Numbered from the stretch's first letter, positions 12,690-24,523 are shown. The stretch is 64,000 bases of DNA from Rhizophagus irregularis (GCF_026210795.1 NC_089432.1:4030001-4094000), one strand, 5' to 3'. Numbers and translations are program-made. The notes: a model not told the origin generated them from the sequence alone.

Positions 12690-13490
12690 TATTTTTTAAA
12701 GTATTTTTAATTTCTCATCCAAATCCTTGTTCGTCAGATTTTTCATACCAGTAACTTGCCTTATCTATATCTTTTGTAATTCCATCCCCATGTTCGTATT
12801 ATCAATTTTAGTTCCAGTACCATGAAAACAACAATATCCTAACAACATCATTCCTCTCCCTCAGCCAATTGCTTATACAATTCAAAAGCTTCATTATAAT
12901 CTTTTTCGTTGTCATAATAAACACCAAAGTTACATGTTGATATTAAATTCCATTATTTGTATCTTTTTCATTCCAATAAAGAGACTTTTTAAATCTCTTT
13001 AACAACCACCAACTTCTAATTGTCCACTTGGTAAATTTTTATTGGCCACTTTAATGTTCAAAGCTAATTCTTGATTTTTTTAGTTCCGTATCCATTATAA
13101 TAACAGTAACCAACAAAAAGTTGTACTAAAATATGATTTTTTTTTCTTGATGCATCAATAAAAAATTAAATGCTTTCTTACGATCGATCTTTCTTAAAAT
13201 TCCATAATAATTACGTATAAAATAGAATTTGAACTATTTTACTCTTTTTATTACTTGTTAACAAACTATAAATTTTTCGTAAATATTTTAGGGTCTGATC
13301 TAGAAAAATCGAGATAAGGGAATTTTTTGGTTGAAATTTAAAATTAATCTAGTCATATCAAAAAGTATAATCAATAAAAATCTTAATTTTGAAAAAAAAA
13401 TTCTCTAACTTTAATCTTCCTAGATCAGGCCCCTTAATATTCAATAATTCGTTTTTTAAGTCCTGACCAATTCCTTTATTATATAATTCA
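12690..13490 (-). pseudogene. Decayed Sel1-repeat copy
   Basis: Minus-strand sequence aligns by eye, block by block, with the last exon of the kinase-Sel1 genes: pieces matching KSDEQGFG, DIDKASYWYEKSDEQ, YQ/KAFELYKQ and NKNLPSGQLEVGG. It carries many frameshifts and deletions. No kinase exons are visible upstream. It is interrupted by a 143-bp inverted-repeat element at 13291-13433. It is clearly non-functional. Confidence 0.8.
13291..13433. mobile_element. PIF/Harbinger-like MITE with TTA target duplication
   Basis: It starts GGGTCTGATCTAG and ends CTAGATCAGGCCCC. The inverted ends match over about 37 bp with a few differences. It is flanked by TTA at 13288-13290 and 13434-13436. Removing element plus one TTA restores the sequence of the surrounding Sel1 pseudogene as seen in the intact copies. 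A 3-bp TWA duplication and GGG ends suggest the Harbinger group. There is no coding capacity. Confidence 0.8.
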
Positions 13491-13699
13491 TTATCCGGAG
13501 CATAGCGAAGGACTTTCTATTGTAGAGCACTTAATGATTTTGTTAACCATGGAATTTTCCTTCCTTCCATCCGCTTACGTCACCTTACTATTTCCTTTTT
13601 GATTATGTATCACTTTTTTTTGTAACTGATAATCTAAATTTTTTTTGTATCACAATTATTTTCGCGGCTCACGAAGCAAAAAAAAATTTATTATTTTTT

Positions 13700-14055
13700 T
13701 TTTCTTTCACTTTTAAGGAACAGAAATCGCAAGTGAGAGAGGTAAGTTTCTCGTTTTTTAATTATTTTCGCGTTTTTTTCTATTTGAGAAGGTTTTAACG
13801 CTCACTTTTTTTAGGACTTCGCAATTGTAAGTAAGGTGAGTTGCTCAGTTTTCTTGATTATTTTCACGTCTTCTTTTTGTTTGAAAACGTTGTTAACGTT
13901 CTTTCTCTTTCTTTTTTTTTTCTGGGAATACTCTGGACTTCAGTATAGACTTTGAAATCACAAGTAGAAAGGTGTTTCTCAGTTTTTTATTATTTTGACA
14001 TCTTTATTTTTGTCTGAAAATGTTATTAACGTCCTTTCTCCTTTTCTTTTAGTTC
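13700..14055 (+). repeat. Tandem exon/intron-like units
   Basis: About three units. Each has a short purine-rich block resembling GAAATCGCAAGTGAGAGAG, then a donor-like GGTAAGT / GGTGAGT / GGTGTTT, a T-rich body with TTAACG, and a T-run ending TTTTTTTAG or CTTTTAG. Blocks at 13717-13740 and 13815-13835 would be 24-nt and 21-nt exons. No start codon or complete gene was found, so this may be a remnant of an exon-duplicated gene. Confidence 0.45.
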
Positions 14056-14059
14056 AAAA

Positions 14060-14590
14060 AGATTGTTACTTAGATAGTTTTTAAAGAAAATGATATGGTT
14101 TGATTTTTACATATAATTTTAATAAATTTTAATTTTTAGGATTTATTCCAATATTAACTATAATACTGACTTAAACAACATATTATTCAACTTTTAACAT
14201 AACTGATAAGTAAACCTCATTTTTCTTGTAAATTTTACATGTAATAAAGGACTGTTGTTCTTTAGGCAGTTTTGAGAAAATATAAAATTTATTTTTATTT
14301 TTATTTTTAAAGTAAATTACATTTTTTACTTTTAAAATAAAAATAAAATTTCTTTTTATTAAAATTTTCCAAATTTTGAAGTGTTTACAACCTAATAATA
14401 ATATTTCATATATTTATTATTTTAATTATCTAAATTTTTGACAAGTAACTTTTAACTCTATTAACATTTGCTATAGTTACAATTACAATGATGATTTATT
14501 ATTTTCATTTGGTGATCAATACAAGTTTCTTATATAATAAGATGGCAATTTGATAGTGAGTTCAAATCAAAATAAAATCATTTATTCATT
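14060..14590. other. Gene-free AT-rich stretch
   Basis: Nothing recognisable beyond A/T runs. Confidence 0.5.
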
Positions 14591-14874
14591 TTCCAAAATA
14601 AATCTATCTTTCAAAATGCCTTCATCTATTATGATCCTTTGTTAAATAAAATTTAAAGGGTTAGATGAAGCGTCTGAACCTGGAATGTTTAAAACCCTTC
14701 ATTCACTACGGTTATTATAAAAAACAGATTTCTCTATTCCTATATGATCTACAAGTCACGGATTATGCGCTACTATGTGGAATTTAACCATGGATAAGTA
14801 TTAAAATTATTACTTTATTTTATGTAATACTATTGCATAATTTTTTAATGCGAAAAAAATTATTATTAATATAG

Positions 14875-15011
14875 GTGCTAGTTTCGATTATGATTCAATA
14901 AAAACAGATGAAGGGGTCATAATGGAATATTTTCACCTACAAGATAAATATGATAAGATTAATCTCGCTCATCTTTTGTCTATCACTACTGGAGTACTTA
15001 TAATAAAATAA
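14875..15011 (+). other. Exon-like open stretch
   Basis: After an acceptor-like AATATAG the frame reads ASFDYDSIKTDEGVIMEYF and on to a TAA at 15009-15011. The composition looks coding. Upstream (14590-14800) has only short coding-like bits with stops. No family recognised. Confidence 0.25.
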
Positions 15012-15189
15012 ATGACATTTAAAAAATTGTCTTCAATATATTTTAATTCTAACTAAACAATTTGGAAGTATTAGTTCTTTTCCTATTACATATATCTAAT
15101 ACTAATCTAATGTGTCAATAAAATAACGTAATATTAAACAAAATTTCCTATTTTGGAATTATTAAATGTGAAGTATTTTTAACTCTTAA

Positions 15190-15735
15190 TATCTAATACG
15201 TGTTTAAGATGTCCCTTCACTCCACCAAATGGGAATATTTAATTTTTCAGTGAAACTGTAGCAATTTAATGGTAATTCTTCCGAAGCCTTATTGCTTAAA
15301 TCCACAAATAGTAATGCTCCCTTTGCTTTATCAATTGAATTTGAAAATACCAGCAGTCTGAATACCTATAACTCCAAATTGATTACCAGCCAGTCGTGCT
15401 AATAAAACTATTATTTTTCTTTTATGATTTCACACATTTTTGTTTGTTACATTTAATGTGAGGAACTTGGTTGGTTGAATGCTCTTTTAATACCATGTTA
15501 CTAATGATGGATTGTCAGTATCTGTAACTAGTGATGACAAATAACCAATATCAGCAATGTAAATACCTCCAAGTTGAATACAGCTTATCTATATAACGTA
15601 CTTATAGATATTTCAAAGTATGATTGCTTTTTTTCCACGAAATTTTTCAAGAATACAATATTATTAAATAATACCAGATTCCTTCAAGACACCATCACGT
15701 TGTAACTATTACTCTCTACCCAGACGAGACGGAAT
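15190..15735 (-). pseudogene. Gene remnant of unknown family
   Basis: Several minus-strand pieces look coding but lie in different frames with stops between: CIQLGGIYIADIGYLSSLV, ARLAGNQFGVIGIQTAG, and KAKGALLFVDLSNKASEEL followed by LNIPIWWSEG. They follow one another in a sensible order, as expected of a decayed multi-exon gene. I do not recognise the protein. Confidence 0.4.
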
Positions 15736-15953
15736 TTATAATTGTTCATAAATGTTTAAAACTATAGAAAATTTTTTTTTGGATTATATATGGTTTTGTA
15801 ATATCCTTTCTTGTAATCAACAGTTGTTGTAAATAAAATAAAAAATAAATGTAAATATCAAAATAATTTTGTAATCTGAAACATTATAATCATAAATAAC
15901 TAATAGATTTATCATTGCACTTTAAATCTTATATGTCTTACGTTTTTAAAGCA

Positions 15954-16148
15954 CTGTAAAAAATCTGATCCGTGTTTTATCTTTCCATGTTTTTTCCGTG
16001 AATGTATCATTTTCATGGAATTTATAGCCTTAAATCATGGAAATTTTCATCTCGCTAACACGGATATCCGTGAATGTATCATTTTCACGGAATTTTTACG
16101 GAAGACACGGAGAAATAATGGAAATATTCGGATAAAAATTTTTTATAG
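15954..16148. mobile_element. Fold-back element with repeated CCGTGAATG words
   Basis: Ends CTGTAAAAAATCTGATCCG and the inverse of CTATAAAAAATTTTTATCCG. Inside, a block beginning CCGTGAATGTATCATTTTCA occurs twice (15996 and 16068, period 72) among further CCGTG/CACGG words. No clear target duplication was found, so class is uncertain. Confidence 0.55.
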
Positions 16149-17689
16149 GGAAGACATTAGATTAGATAAACTGGATTCATAAATAGGATATTGAATGGAG
16201 TTTATAAAGGAAGAAAAGGAATTATGGTCTAAAAAAGAAGGATCTTTTGAATTGATTTTGTAAGAATGGTAAATTGAATATCGAATGATTTTATTCAATC
16301 TTAAAAAGAATGCTCGGTATTACTTATATTCTTTTAGTCACAAAATAATGCTAACCCAAAATGCAATTTCTTCCTCATTAGCATTCAGGCGTATATTCAT
16401 TAGTAAGAAATCATGTATTTTGGACTTTATAGCAGTTTTCCATTTTCTAATATTTAGCATCACCTCTTTTAATTTTTAAGATTATTTAAAAAGTATAAGG
16501 GTAAACATTCACGTAAACTGTAAATTCAGTTTTATAAATTTGTAAATTTAAATTTTTCTATCAAGAAGTTCTAATTGTTATATATAATTTTTATAAAGCT
16601 ATCAGGAATTTTAGGATGGGAATCAAAAAAAAATTTTTAAGCATGATATGGTCTTTGATTTTTCCAAATCATCTTAGCCAAATGATAAGGGAGACTTTTT
16701 CATTCTTTAAATGCAGAAGGAAAGAATATGGTAAAGGGAAGGGAGATAAATTATGAAACAGCAAATAAACAAGTTGTATTTATATGTAAAATGCCTTATT
16801 ATTACAGAGGGCTGTGTCATAATAAATTGCAAAGTCACATTAAAAGCCACATCAGCATCAGAGATGGCCACATTTTCTTTTCATATTTGTTTGTAAAATT
16901 TGTATGATAAACACAGCCCATGCTAATAATAAGCCCATCTTTGTGTTTCTAAATCAGGAGATCAGGACTGATTTAAAAATTTATATTGGCTTTATTATAA
17001 AAATATTACTATGTTTATTATTAAGTGAAGTAAATATTGAAACTAAGTACTTGTATCAAATTACAAAAAATAAAGCAATTTAATAAATCACATTTCTTAT
17101 AAGATTTATCATTTTATTTTAGAAATAACAGAGCAGCACAATAATTATTTTAAATAAATGGATAAGCATTATTTGAAAAATCATCACAAAATTTTCAGGG
17201 TATTCAATATTTCACAAATAGTTATATTTCTCGAAATTTATGCAATATAATTAACAATATTATATGTATAATTCTTTGTACAAATTTATATAAAAATTAA
17301 CAAATTTTTCTACAATATATTGTGGAAAATACATTATATATATTAAATATGCAATTAATGTGCATTTTTAGGGTGTGCAAATCAGTTTTTTCATGCAAAA
17401 ATATTGCATATGTTTTACATATAAAAAAATTTCCTGATGATGATGAATATTATTAATAATATATACGTAACTTCCTGTGTTAATAAAATTGGTTAAAAAA
17501 TGAACTAGTCATTTATAAACGACCCTAGCATCGCCACCTGACAGTCCTGACATCGCCACCTGAAAAATTGGTAGCCGGATTTATTTGCCAGTTATACATG
17601 CCGGTTACATATGATTTCGGATAGTAAGCCAAAAAAACGATTTCCGATTTCCACTTTCTCTTCGCTATAACTTTTTTATAAACTCATAT
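16149..17689. other. AT-rich stretch with one small inverted repeat
   Basis: 16809-16919 begins GGGCTGTGT and ends ACACAGCCC, with partial matching further in; it may be a 111-bp MITE but no target duplication is visible. 17527-17563 has CATCGCCACCTGA twice. Otherwise nothing is seen. Confidence 0.4.
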
Positions 17690-17704
17690 TTAAAATAATA
17701 AGCC

Positions 17705-17920
17705 AAAACTACATTTATGTAAAGCTCCGCATGAGCCGGCTTGAGCCGAATCAGGATATGGCTCGAGCTCAGCTCAGAAAATTATGCAGAGCCAATCTGA
17801 GCCAGGCCACAAATTTTTATGGCTCGGTTTGAAGCCATGATAATTGGCTCAAATCAAGTGAGCTGAGCCGAGTTATAAAAATTTTGACTTGAGCCAAGCT
17901 GGGCTCGAGCTAATTTATTT
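17705..17920. repeat. Word-iterated island (GAGCC / GGCTC)
   Basis: About ten copies of GAGCC or its complement GGCTC within about 200 bp, with compound forms such as GGCTCGAGCTCAGCTC. It is GC-richer than the flanks. It has no frame and no clear ends. It can fold extensively. Confidence 0.65.
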
Positions 17921-18224
17921 GAATATCGTTTCAAAAAAAAGTTAACTTCTTGAGGTTTACTTTAACAAAATGAGACTTTATTATACTAAATAATAATAAT
18001 GTTTGATTATTTTTGCTTTTCTTACCAAATAGTGAGTTTTTATTGGCTAATTGTTACTCACGTGACGAACCAGAAAATTGAAACATTTTTGAATCATTGT
18101 CGAGTATAGACTTCCTGCACCATATGAAAATTTTTTAGTCACAGTTTCAACAATATTTGTGAATAATGTCACACTGATAATTTATTTAATAATTTAGATA
18201 GTAAGTTATAAAAAAAAAAAGAAT

Positions 18225-18430
18225 TATTTAAATTACAAACTAAGAAACCTGTAAAATCATTTTACTACTCTAACCCTAGTGTTTAAATAAAAAGGATTAT
18301 TAAATTACAAACTAGGAAATTTGTAACCCATTTTACTACCTCGTCTTAGTGTTTAAATAATTCTAAATAAAAAAAAAAGAAAAAGGAATTTGTAAAACAT
18401 TTTACTACTTTAACCACGGTATTTTAAATA
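18225..18430. repeat. Three tandem units of about 70 bp
   Basis: CATTTTACTAC recurs near 18258, 18329 and 18398 within longer similar blocks (AAATTACAAACTAGGAAA.. then GTGTTTAAATAA). It lies in the 3' flank of the kinase gene on the minus strand. Confidence 0.7.
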
Positions 18431-18581
18431 AAAATTAAAAAGAAACAATTTCTGTAAATCTTTAAAAAAAAAAATTTACTTTCATTTGCATTAATTTATA
18501 TCCTAATTTAAGGAATAAAATTAATTAATATGAAATTAATTGTATGAAAGTATTTCTCTTTTTGGTACATACCTAATGACT

Positions 18582-19761
18582 TTATACTATACAATCATCC
18601 AAACTTTCACTTTTTAGAATTTTATTTGATTTTTCATTTGTAAAATCTGAACATTCACTTTCTAAAATTTCATTTAATTTTTTACTGGTAAAATTAAACA
18701 AACGACTTGTATGATATGCTTGTGGATGAGATTCAGTCATAGTAGGTTTAATATATCCAATTGGCGCATTGATAAATTCCATAATGTTACTTTTTAACTC
18801 TTCACTAATATTTTTAATTTCCATTTCAGAAGGAAGATAAATCCATCTTTTAATTACATTTAAAACTTCTGATGTAGATGGTCTTTTTAATAGATCTCCA
18901 TCCCAACATTTTTTCATTAAATCTATATAGCATTGTGGAGTATTTTCAATAATTTCAGGACGTTCACCTTCACAAATACTTATACTAAGTTGAACATCAT
19001 ATGCTCTATCATTAAATGGTGAAATCCCAGATGTAAATTCCCACATAATCATAGAAAAACTATATATATCACTAGCTGGAGTATAAGGTTTACCTCTTAA
19101 AATTTCAGGTGCTATAAATGGCATAACACCATAAATTTCATCATCTTTAAAAAAAGATTTTACAGGTCTACTTAATCCTAAATCACTAATCCAAATTTCA
19201 TCCTTATTAATCAAAATATTACCATCATGAAAATCACAATGAATAAGATTTTGTTCATGCATTTTGTGAAGTCCAGCAATAATCATAAATAATTTATGCA
19301 ACTTTGATCTCCAATCATTTGTAATTATATTTGTTAAACATTTTCTTAAATTACCTTTATCTGCATAATCCATTACTACTGTATAATTTGAAGTTTTTGG
19401 ATTTTTTGTAAATCCATATAAATGAACAATTATTTTTGATCCTATACATTTATAATGATTTTTCCACTACAAATTAAATAAAAATTAAGTAAATAAATTA
19501 TACTAATTAAAGTTAAAAAGGCAAAGAAATAATATTAGTCATACTTCATCTAAAAATTCATTGAAATTTTCAGAGTCATTTAAATTGTTGAGACATTTGA
19601 GAACTACTTTCATATTTTTATCAGACCAAATAGCTTCATATATAGTACCAAATCCCCCTTTATCAAGATATTTAATATTTTTAAATTTATCATAAGGAAT
19701 CCACATCAATTCTTGAGTTTCTTTAAGTATAAATTGATCTAGTAATTCATTTCCACTATTT
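18582..19761 (-). CDS. Protein kinase (TKL-like), main coding exons
   Basis: Exons complement(18582..19466) and complement(19545..19761), intron of 78 nt (GTATGA..TTTGTAG). Reads NSGNELLDQF, then MWIPYDKFKNIKYL, glycine loop DKGGFGTIYEA, lysine in VVLKCL, HCDFHDGNILI (HRD changed to HCD), SDLGLSRP (DFG changed to DLG), PFIAPEIL, SDIYSFSMIMWE, CWDGDLLKRPS, and a C-terminal tail with two ILESE/ILKSE repeats. HCD and DLG variants are common, as I recall, in the expanded kinase families of Rhizophagus, so they need not mean inactivity. The exon at 19761 begins in phase 2 and has no ATG, so the start is further upstream; the best candidate is 24765-24786, beyond a 5-kb array of intron-like units. 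Confidence 0.9.
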
Positions 19762-19838
19762 CTAAAATTTCAAATAATAATTGATTTATAACAAAGTTCA
19801 GTTCATATTAAATTCAAAATCAAAATTTTAATACTTAC

Positions 19839-22800
19839 ACTAAAATTTAAATACAAATTTAATATTTAGTAAAATTAAGTTAGTTTAATTAAATTGTAAT
19901 TACTATTATAATGAATATTACATAGAATATAATAATATTGAATAACTTACCATCTACATTACATAAGTATTATTAAATATTTTTTTTTTAAAATAAGAAT
20001 TTGATTAGTTTAAAACATAATAAAATCGAATAACTTGTAACTTACTTCCTAAAATATTTTTTTTTAAATAAAGAATTTAGTTAGTTTAAATTATAAGTAC
20101 ATAAAACTTAATAGAATTGAATAATTTATAACTTACTCCCTAAAAAAATTTTTTTTAAAAAAGAATTTAGTTAGTTAAATAATAGATTTATTAATAGGTA
20201 AATATCATATAAAATATAATAGAATTAAACAAATTATAACTTACTCCCTAGTAAATATTTTTTTAAATAAAAAATTTAGTTAGTTTAAAGTATAAGTAAA
20301 TATTACATAAAATATAAAAGAATTGAATAACTTACTAACTAAATTATATATTATTAAATATTTTTTTAAATAAAGAATTTATTAGATCAAATTGTCAGTA
20401 AATATTGAAATATAATAGGAATTGAATAGCTTATAAATTACTTCCTAAAATATTTTTTTTTAATAAGAATTTAGTTAGTTTAAATTATAAGTAATATCAC
20501 TTAAAATATAATAGAACTGAATAATTTATAACTTACTCCCTAAAATATTTTTTAAATAAAGAATTTAGAAAGTTTAAATTATAAGTAAATATTACTTAAA
20601 ATATAATAGAATTGACTGAATAACTTATAACTTACTCCCTAGAATATTTTATTTAATTAAAGAATTCAGTTAGTTTAAATTATAAGTAAATATCACTCAA
20701 AATATAATTGAATTGAATAACTTACCATCTATTACATATTATTAAATATTTTTTTTTAAACAAAGAATTTAGTTAGTTAATTATTAATTATTGTACTGTA
20801 GGTTAATGTCACTTAAAATATAATAAAAATCAAATAACTTACTATCTATATTATGTATTATTAAATATTTTTTTAAATAAAGAATTTAGTTTGTTTAAAT
20901 TATAAGTGAATATCATATAAAAATATAGTAGAATTGAATAACTTACTATCTATATTACATATTATTAAATATTTTTTTTAAATAAAGAATTTAGTTTGTT
21001 TAAATTATAAGTAAATATTACATAAAATATAATAGCTTGTAAACTTACAATCTAAATATTTTTTTAGATAAAGTATTTAGTTAGTTTAAATTATAAGTAA
21101 TATTATCACATATAATATAATATAATTATTATAATTGAATAACTTATATAACTTACTCTCTAAAATATTTTTTAAAATAAAGAATTTAGTTAGTTTAAAT
21201 TATAAGTAAATATCACAAAATATAGTAGAATTGTATAACTTACTAACTATATTACATATTATTAATATTTTTTTTGAATAAAAAATTTAATTATAAGTAA
21301 ATGTCATATAAAATATAAGAGAATTAAATACTTATAACTTACTTCCTAATATATTTTTTAAATAAAGAATTTAGTTAGTTTAAATTATAAGAAAATATCA
21401 CATAAAATATAATGGAATTGAATAACTTATCAGTTATAACTTACTTCCTAAAACATTTTTTTAAATAAAGAATTTGGTTAATTTAAAATTATAAGTAAAT
21501 ATCACTTAAAACATAATAGAATTGAATAACTTACCATCTAGTATATTACATATTGTTAAATATTTTTTTAAATAAAGAATTTAATTAGTTCAAATTATAA
21601 GTAAATATCACATAAATTGAACAACTTACCATCTATATTATTACATTTTATTAATATTTTTTTAAATTAATTTAAATAATTTATTTTACAAGCAAATATT
21701 ACATAAAATATGATAATAGAATTGAATAGCTTACCATCTATTACATATTATTAAATATTTTTTAAATAAAAATTTAGCTAGTTTAAATTAACTATCATAT
21801 AAAATATAATAGAATTGAATAACTTACTATCTATATTACATATTATTAAATATTTTTTTAAATAAAGAATTTGGTTAGTTTAAGCTATATAAGCAAGAAA
21901 TATAATAAAATTGAATAACTTATAACTTACAATCTAAATATTTTTTTAAATAAAGAAATTAGTTAGTTTAAATTGTAGGTAAATAATATCACATAAAATA
22001 CAATATAATTGAATAACTACAACTCACTCTCTAAAATATTTTTTAAAATAAAGAATTTAGTTATTATAAATTTAAGTAAATATAACATAAAATATAATAA
22101 AATTGGATCACTTACTAACTACATTACATATTATTAAATATATTTTTAAATAAAAGGATTGTTATTTTAAATTATACGTAAATATTATTGTAAAATATAA
22201 TGGAATCAAATAACTTATAGCTTACAATCTAAATATTTTTTAAATAAAGAATTTAGTTAGTTTAATTATAAGTAATAAATATCACATAAAATGTAATAGA
22301 ATTGAATAACTTATGGCTTACAATCTAAATATTTTTTTGAATAAAAGAATTTAGTTAGTTTAAATTATAAGTTAATATCACATATATAAAATATAATGAA
22401 ATTAAATAACTCACTATCTATATTACATATTATTAAATATTTTTTTTTAAAAAAAAGAATTTAATTAATTTAAATTATAAGTAAATAATAACACATAAAA
22501 TATAATGATACTGAATAACTTATAACTTACTCCCTAAAATATTTTTTTAAATAAAGAATTTAGTTAATTTAAATTATAAGTAAATATTACATATAATATA
22601 ATAATAGAGTTGAATAACTTGTAACTTACAATCTAAATATGTTTAAATAAAGAAGTTGGTTAGTTTAAATTAAATTATAAGTAAATAATATCACATAAAA
22701 TATAATAAAATTGAATAATTTACCATCTATATTACATATTTTTTAAATAAAGAATTTAGTTAGTTTAAATTATAAAGTAAATATTCCATAAGATATATAA

Positions 22801-24523
22801 TAGAATTGAATAACTTATAACTTACTCCCTAAAATATTTTTTTAAATAAAGAATTTGGTTAGTTTAATTTATGAGTAAATATCACATAAAAATAATATAA
22901 TTGAATAACTTATAACTTACTCCCTAAAATTTTTTTTTTAAGTAAAGAATTTAGTTAATTTAAATTATAAGTAAATGTTACATAAATATAATAGAATCGA
23001 ATAACTTACCGTCTATATTATATATTATTAAATGGCATGTTTTTAAATAAAGAATTTGGTTAATTTAAATTATAAGTAAATATCATCATAAAATATAATA
23101 TAATTGAATAACTTATAGCTTACAATCTAAATATTTTTTTAAATAAAGAATTTAGTATATTATATAAATATATAGTATAGTTGAATAACTTATAGCTTAC
23201 AATCTAAATATTTTTTGAAATAAGAATTTAGTTAGTTTAAATTATAAGTAAATATTACATAAATATAATAGAATCGAATAACTTAATAACTTACTAACTA
23301 TATAACATATTATTAAATATTTATTAAATAAAGAATTTAGTTAGTTTAAATTATAAGTAAATATCACAAAAAATATAATAGTATTGAATAACTTACTATC
23401 TAGTATAATATAAGTAAGGAATTTAATCAATTTAAATAATAAGATAATAAGTATAATAAGTAAATATCACATAAATGTAGTAGAATTGAATAACTTATAG
23501 CTTACTCCCTAAAATATTTTTTAAATAAGAATTTAGTTAGTTTAATTATAAGATGTCAGTCATGTCACATAAAATATGATAGAATTGAATAACTTACTAA
23601 CTAGTATATTACATATTATTAAATATTTTTTTTAGATAAAGAATTTAGTTAGTTTAAATTATAAGTAAGGGATCACCAATTTAAAAGTTCGTTTAACATG
23701 ATCCCCAATTTTGGCAAAAATCATGAAATAATAAACAGTAAAAAACATAGCGTCACATGACACTAAGACATTGCCATATGACAAAATCTCAGTTTCTTTC
23801 AACTTTTCCCAAATTTTTATTATAAATGTTCGATTTTTACTGTTGATTATTTCTCCTCCACCCCATCTTAAATTTATGATGTTAAACGAACTTTTAAATT
23901 GGTGAGCCCTAAATATCACACAAAAATATAATATAATTGAATAACTTACCATCTAGTATATTACATATTATTAAATAATTTTTTAAATGAATAATTTAGT
24001 TAGTTTAAGTATCACATAAAATATAACAGAATTTGAATAACTTACCAACTGTTATATTACATATTATAAATATTTTTTTTTTAAATAAAAATTTTAGAAA
24101 TAAAGAATTTAATAGCAGAATCGTATAGATTTATATAAAATATAATAACTTACACCCTATAGCGTTATTTAATTATTTAGTTATTAAATAATTTTAGGTA
24201 AAATAGTCAGTTAAGTATAAAAATTATATAAATACATGAATTTAATAACCTATAAACTTACAATCTAATTATTTAAATCAAGAGGTTAGTTAGTTTGAAT
24301 TATTAAAATATAAGAATTAATAACTAATAACTTACCAACTTAGATAGGTATATGATCAAATAATTTTTAAATAAAGAATTTAGTTAATTTGAATTACAGT
24401 AAGTAACATTTAATGCGCAATAAATATAACTTACAAACTAATAGTATTATTAGTTATTAAATATGTTTTTAATAAGTTATTAGTTAAAATGATTGAATTA
24501 AATAACTTATAACTTACAAGCTA
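19839..24523 (-). repeat. Tandem array of ~46 intron-like units with 3-nt spacers
   Basis: Period 74-117 bp, about 100 on average. On the minus strand each unit starts with a donor (mostly GTAAGTTATT), has TTTAAACTAACTAAATTC in most units (ACTAAC matches a fungal branch site), an A/T tract, and ends in TAG. I located 45 acceptor/donor junctions and in all the spacer is exactly 3 nt: GGA 8, ATT 8, ATG 7, TTA 5, ATA 5, GAA 4, AGA 2, TTG 2, and ACG, GGT, TTT, CTT once each. The junction nearest the coding exon (19839) has a 1-nt spacer, T. Two unit types differ in acceptor: ATATTTTAG (usually before GGA/GAA) and ATAATATGTAATATAG (before ATG/ATA/TTA). A MITE sits in one unit. Whether the spacers are used as microexons cannot be told from DNA. 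Confidence 0.9.
23669..23909. mobile_element. Harbinger-like MITE inside the intron array
   Basis: Inverted ends starting GGGATCACCAATTTAAAAG and GGGCTCACCAATTTAAAAG, matching for over 30 bp. TAA duplication at 23666-23668 and 23910-23912. Removing element plus one TAA restores a normal array unit (..ATAAGTAAATATCACA..). It is 241 bp with no coding capacity. The splice-like junctions on either side are intact. Confidence 0.85.

Noticed and set aside
16809-16919. A definite MITE with GGGCTGTGT ends
   Set aside because: The ends match for only nine bases plus scattered positions and no target duplication is visible; kept as a note only.
19839-24523. CRISPR-like or centromeric satellite reading of the ~100-bp repeats
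   Set aside because: Units are contiguous and diverged with no unique spacers of constant length, and every unit carries ordered splice signals, so an intron-derived array explains more.
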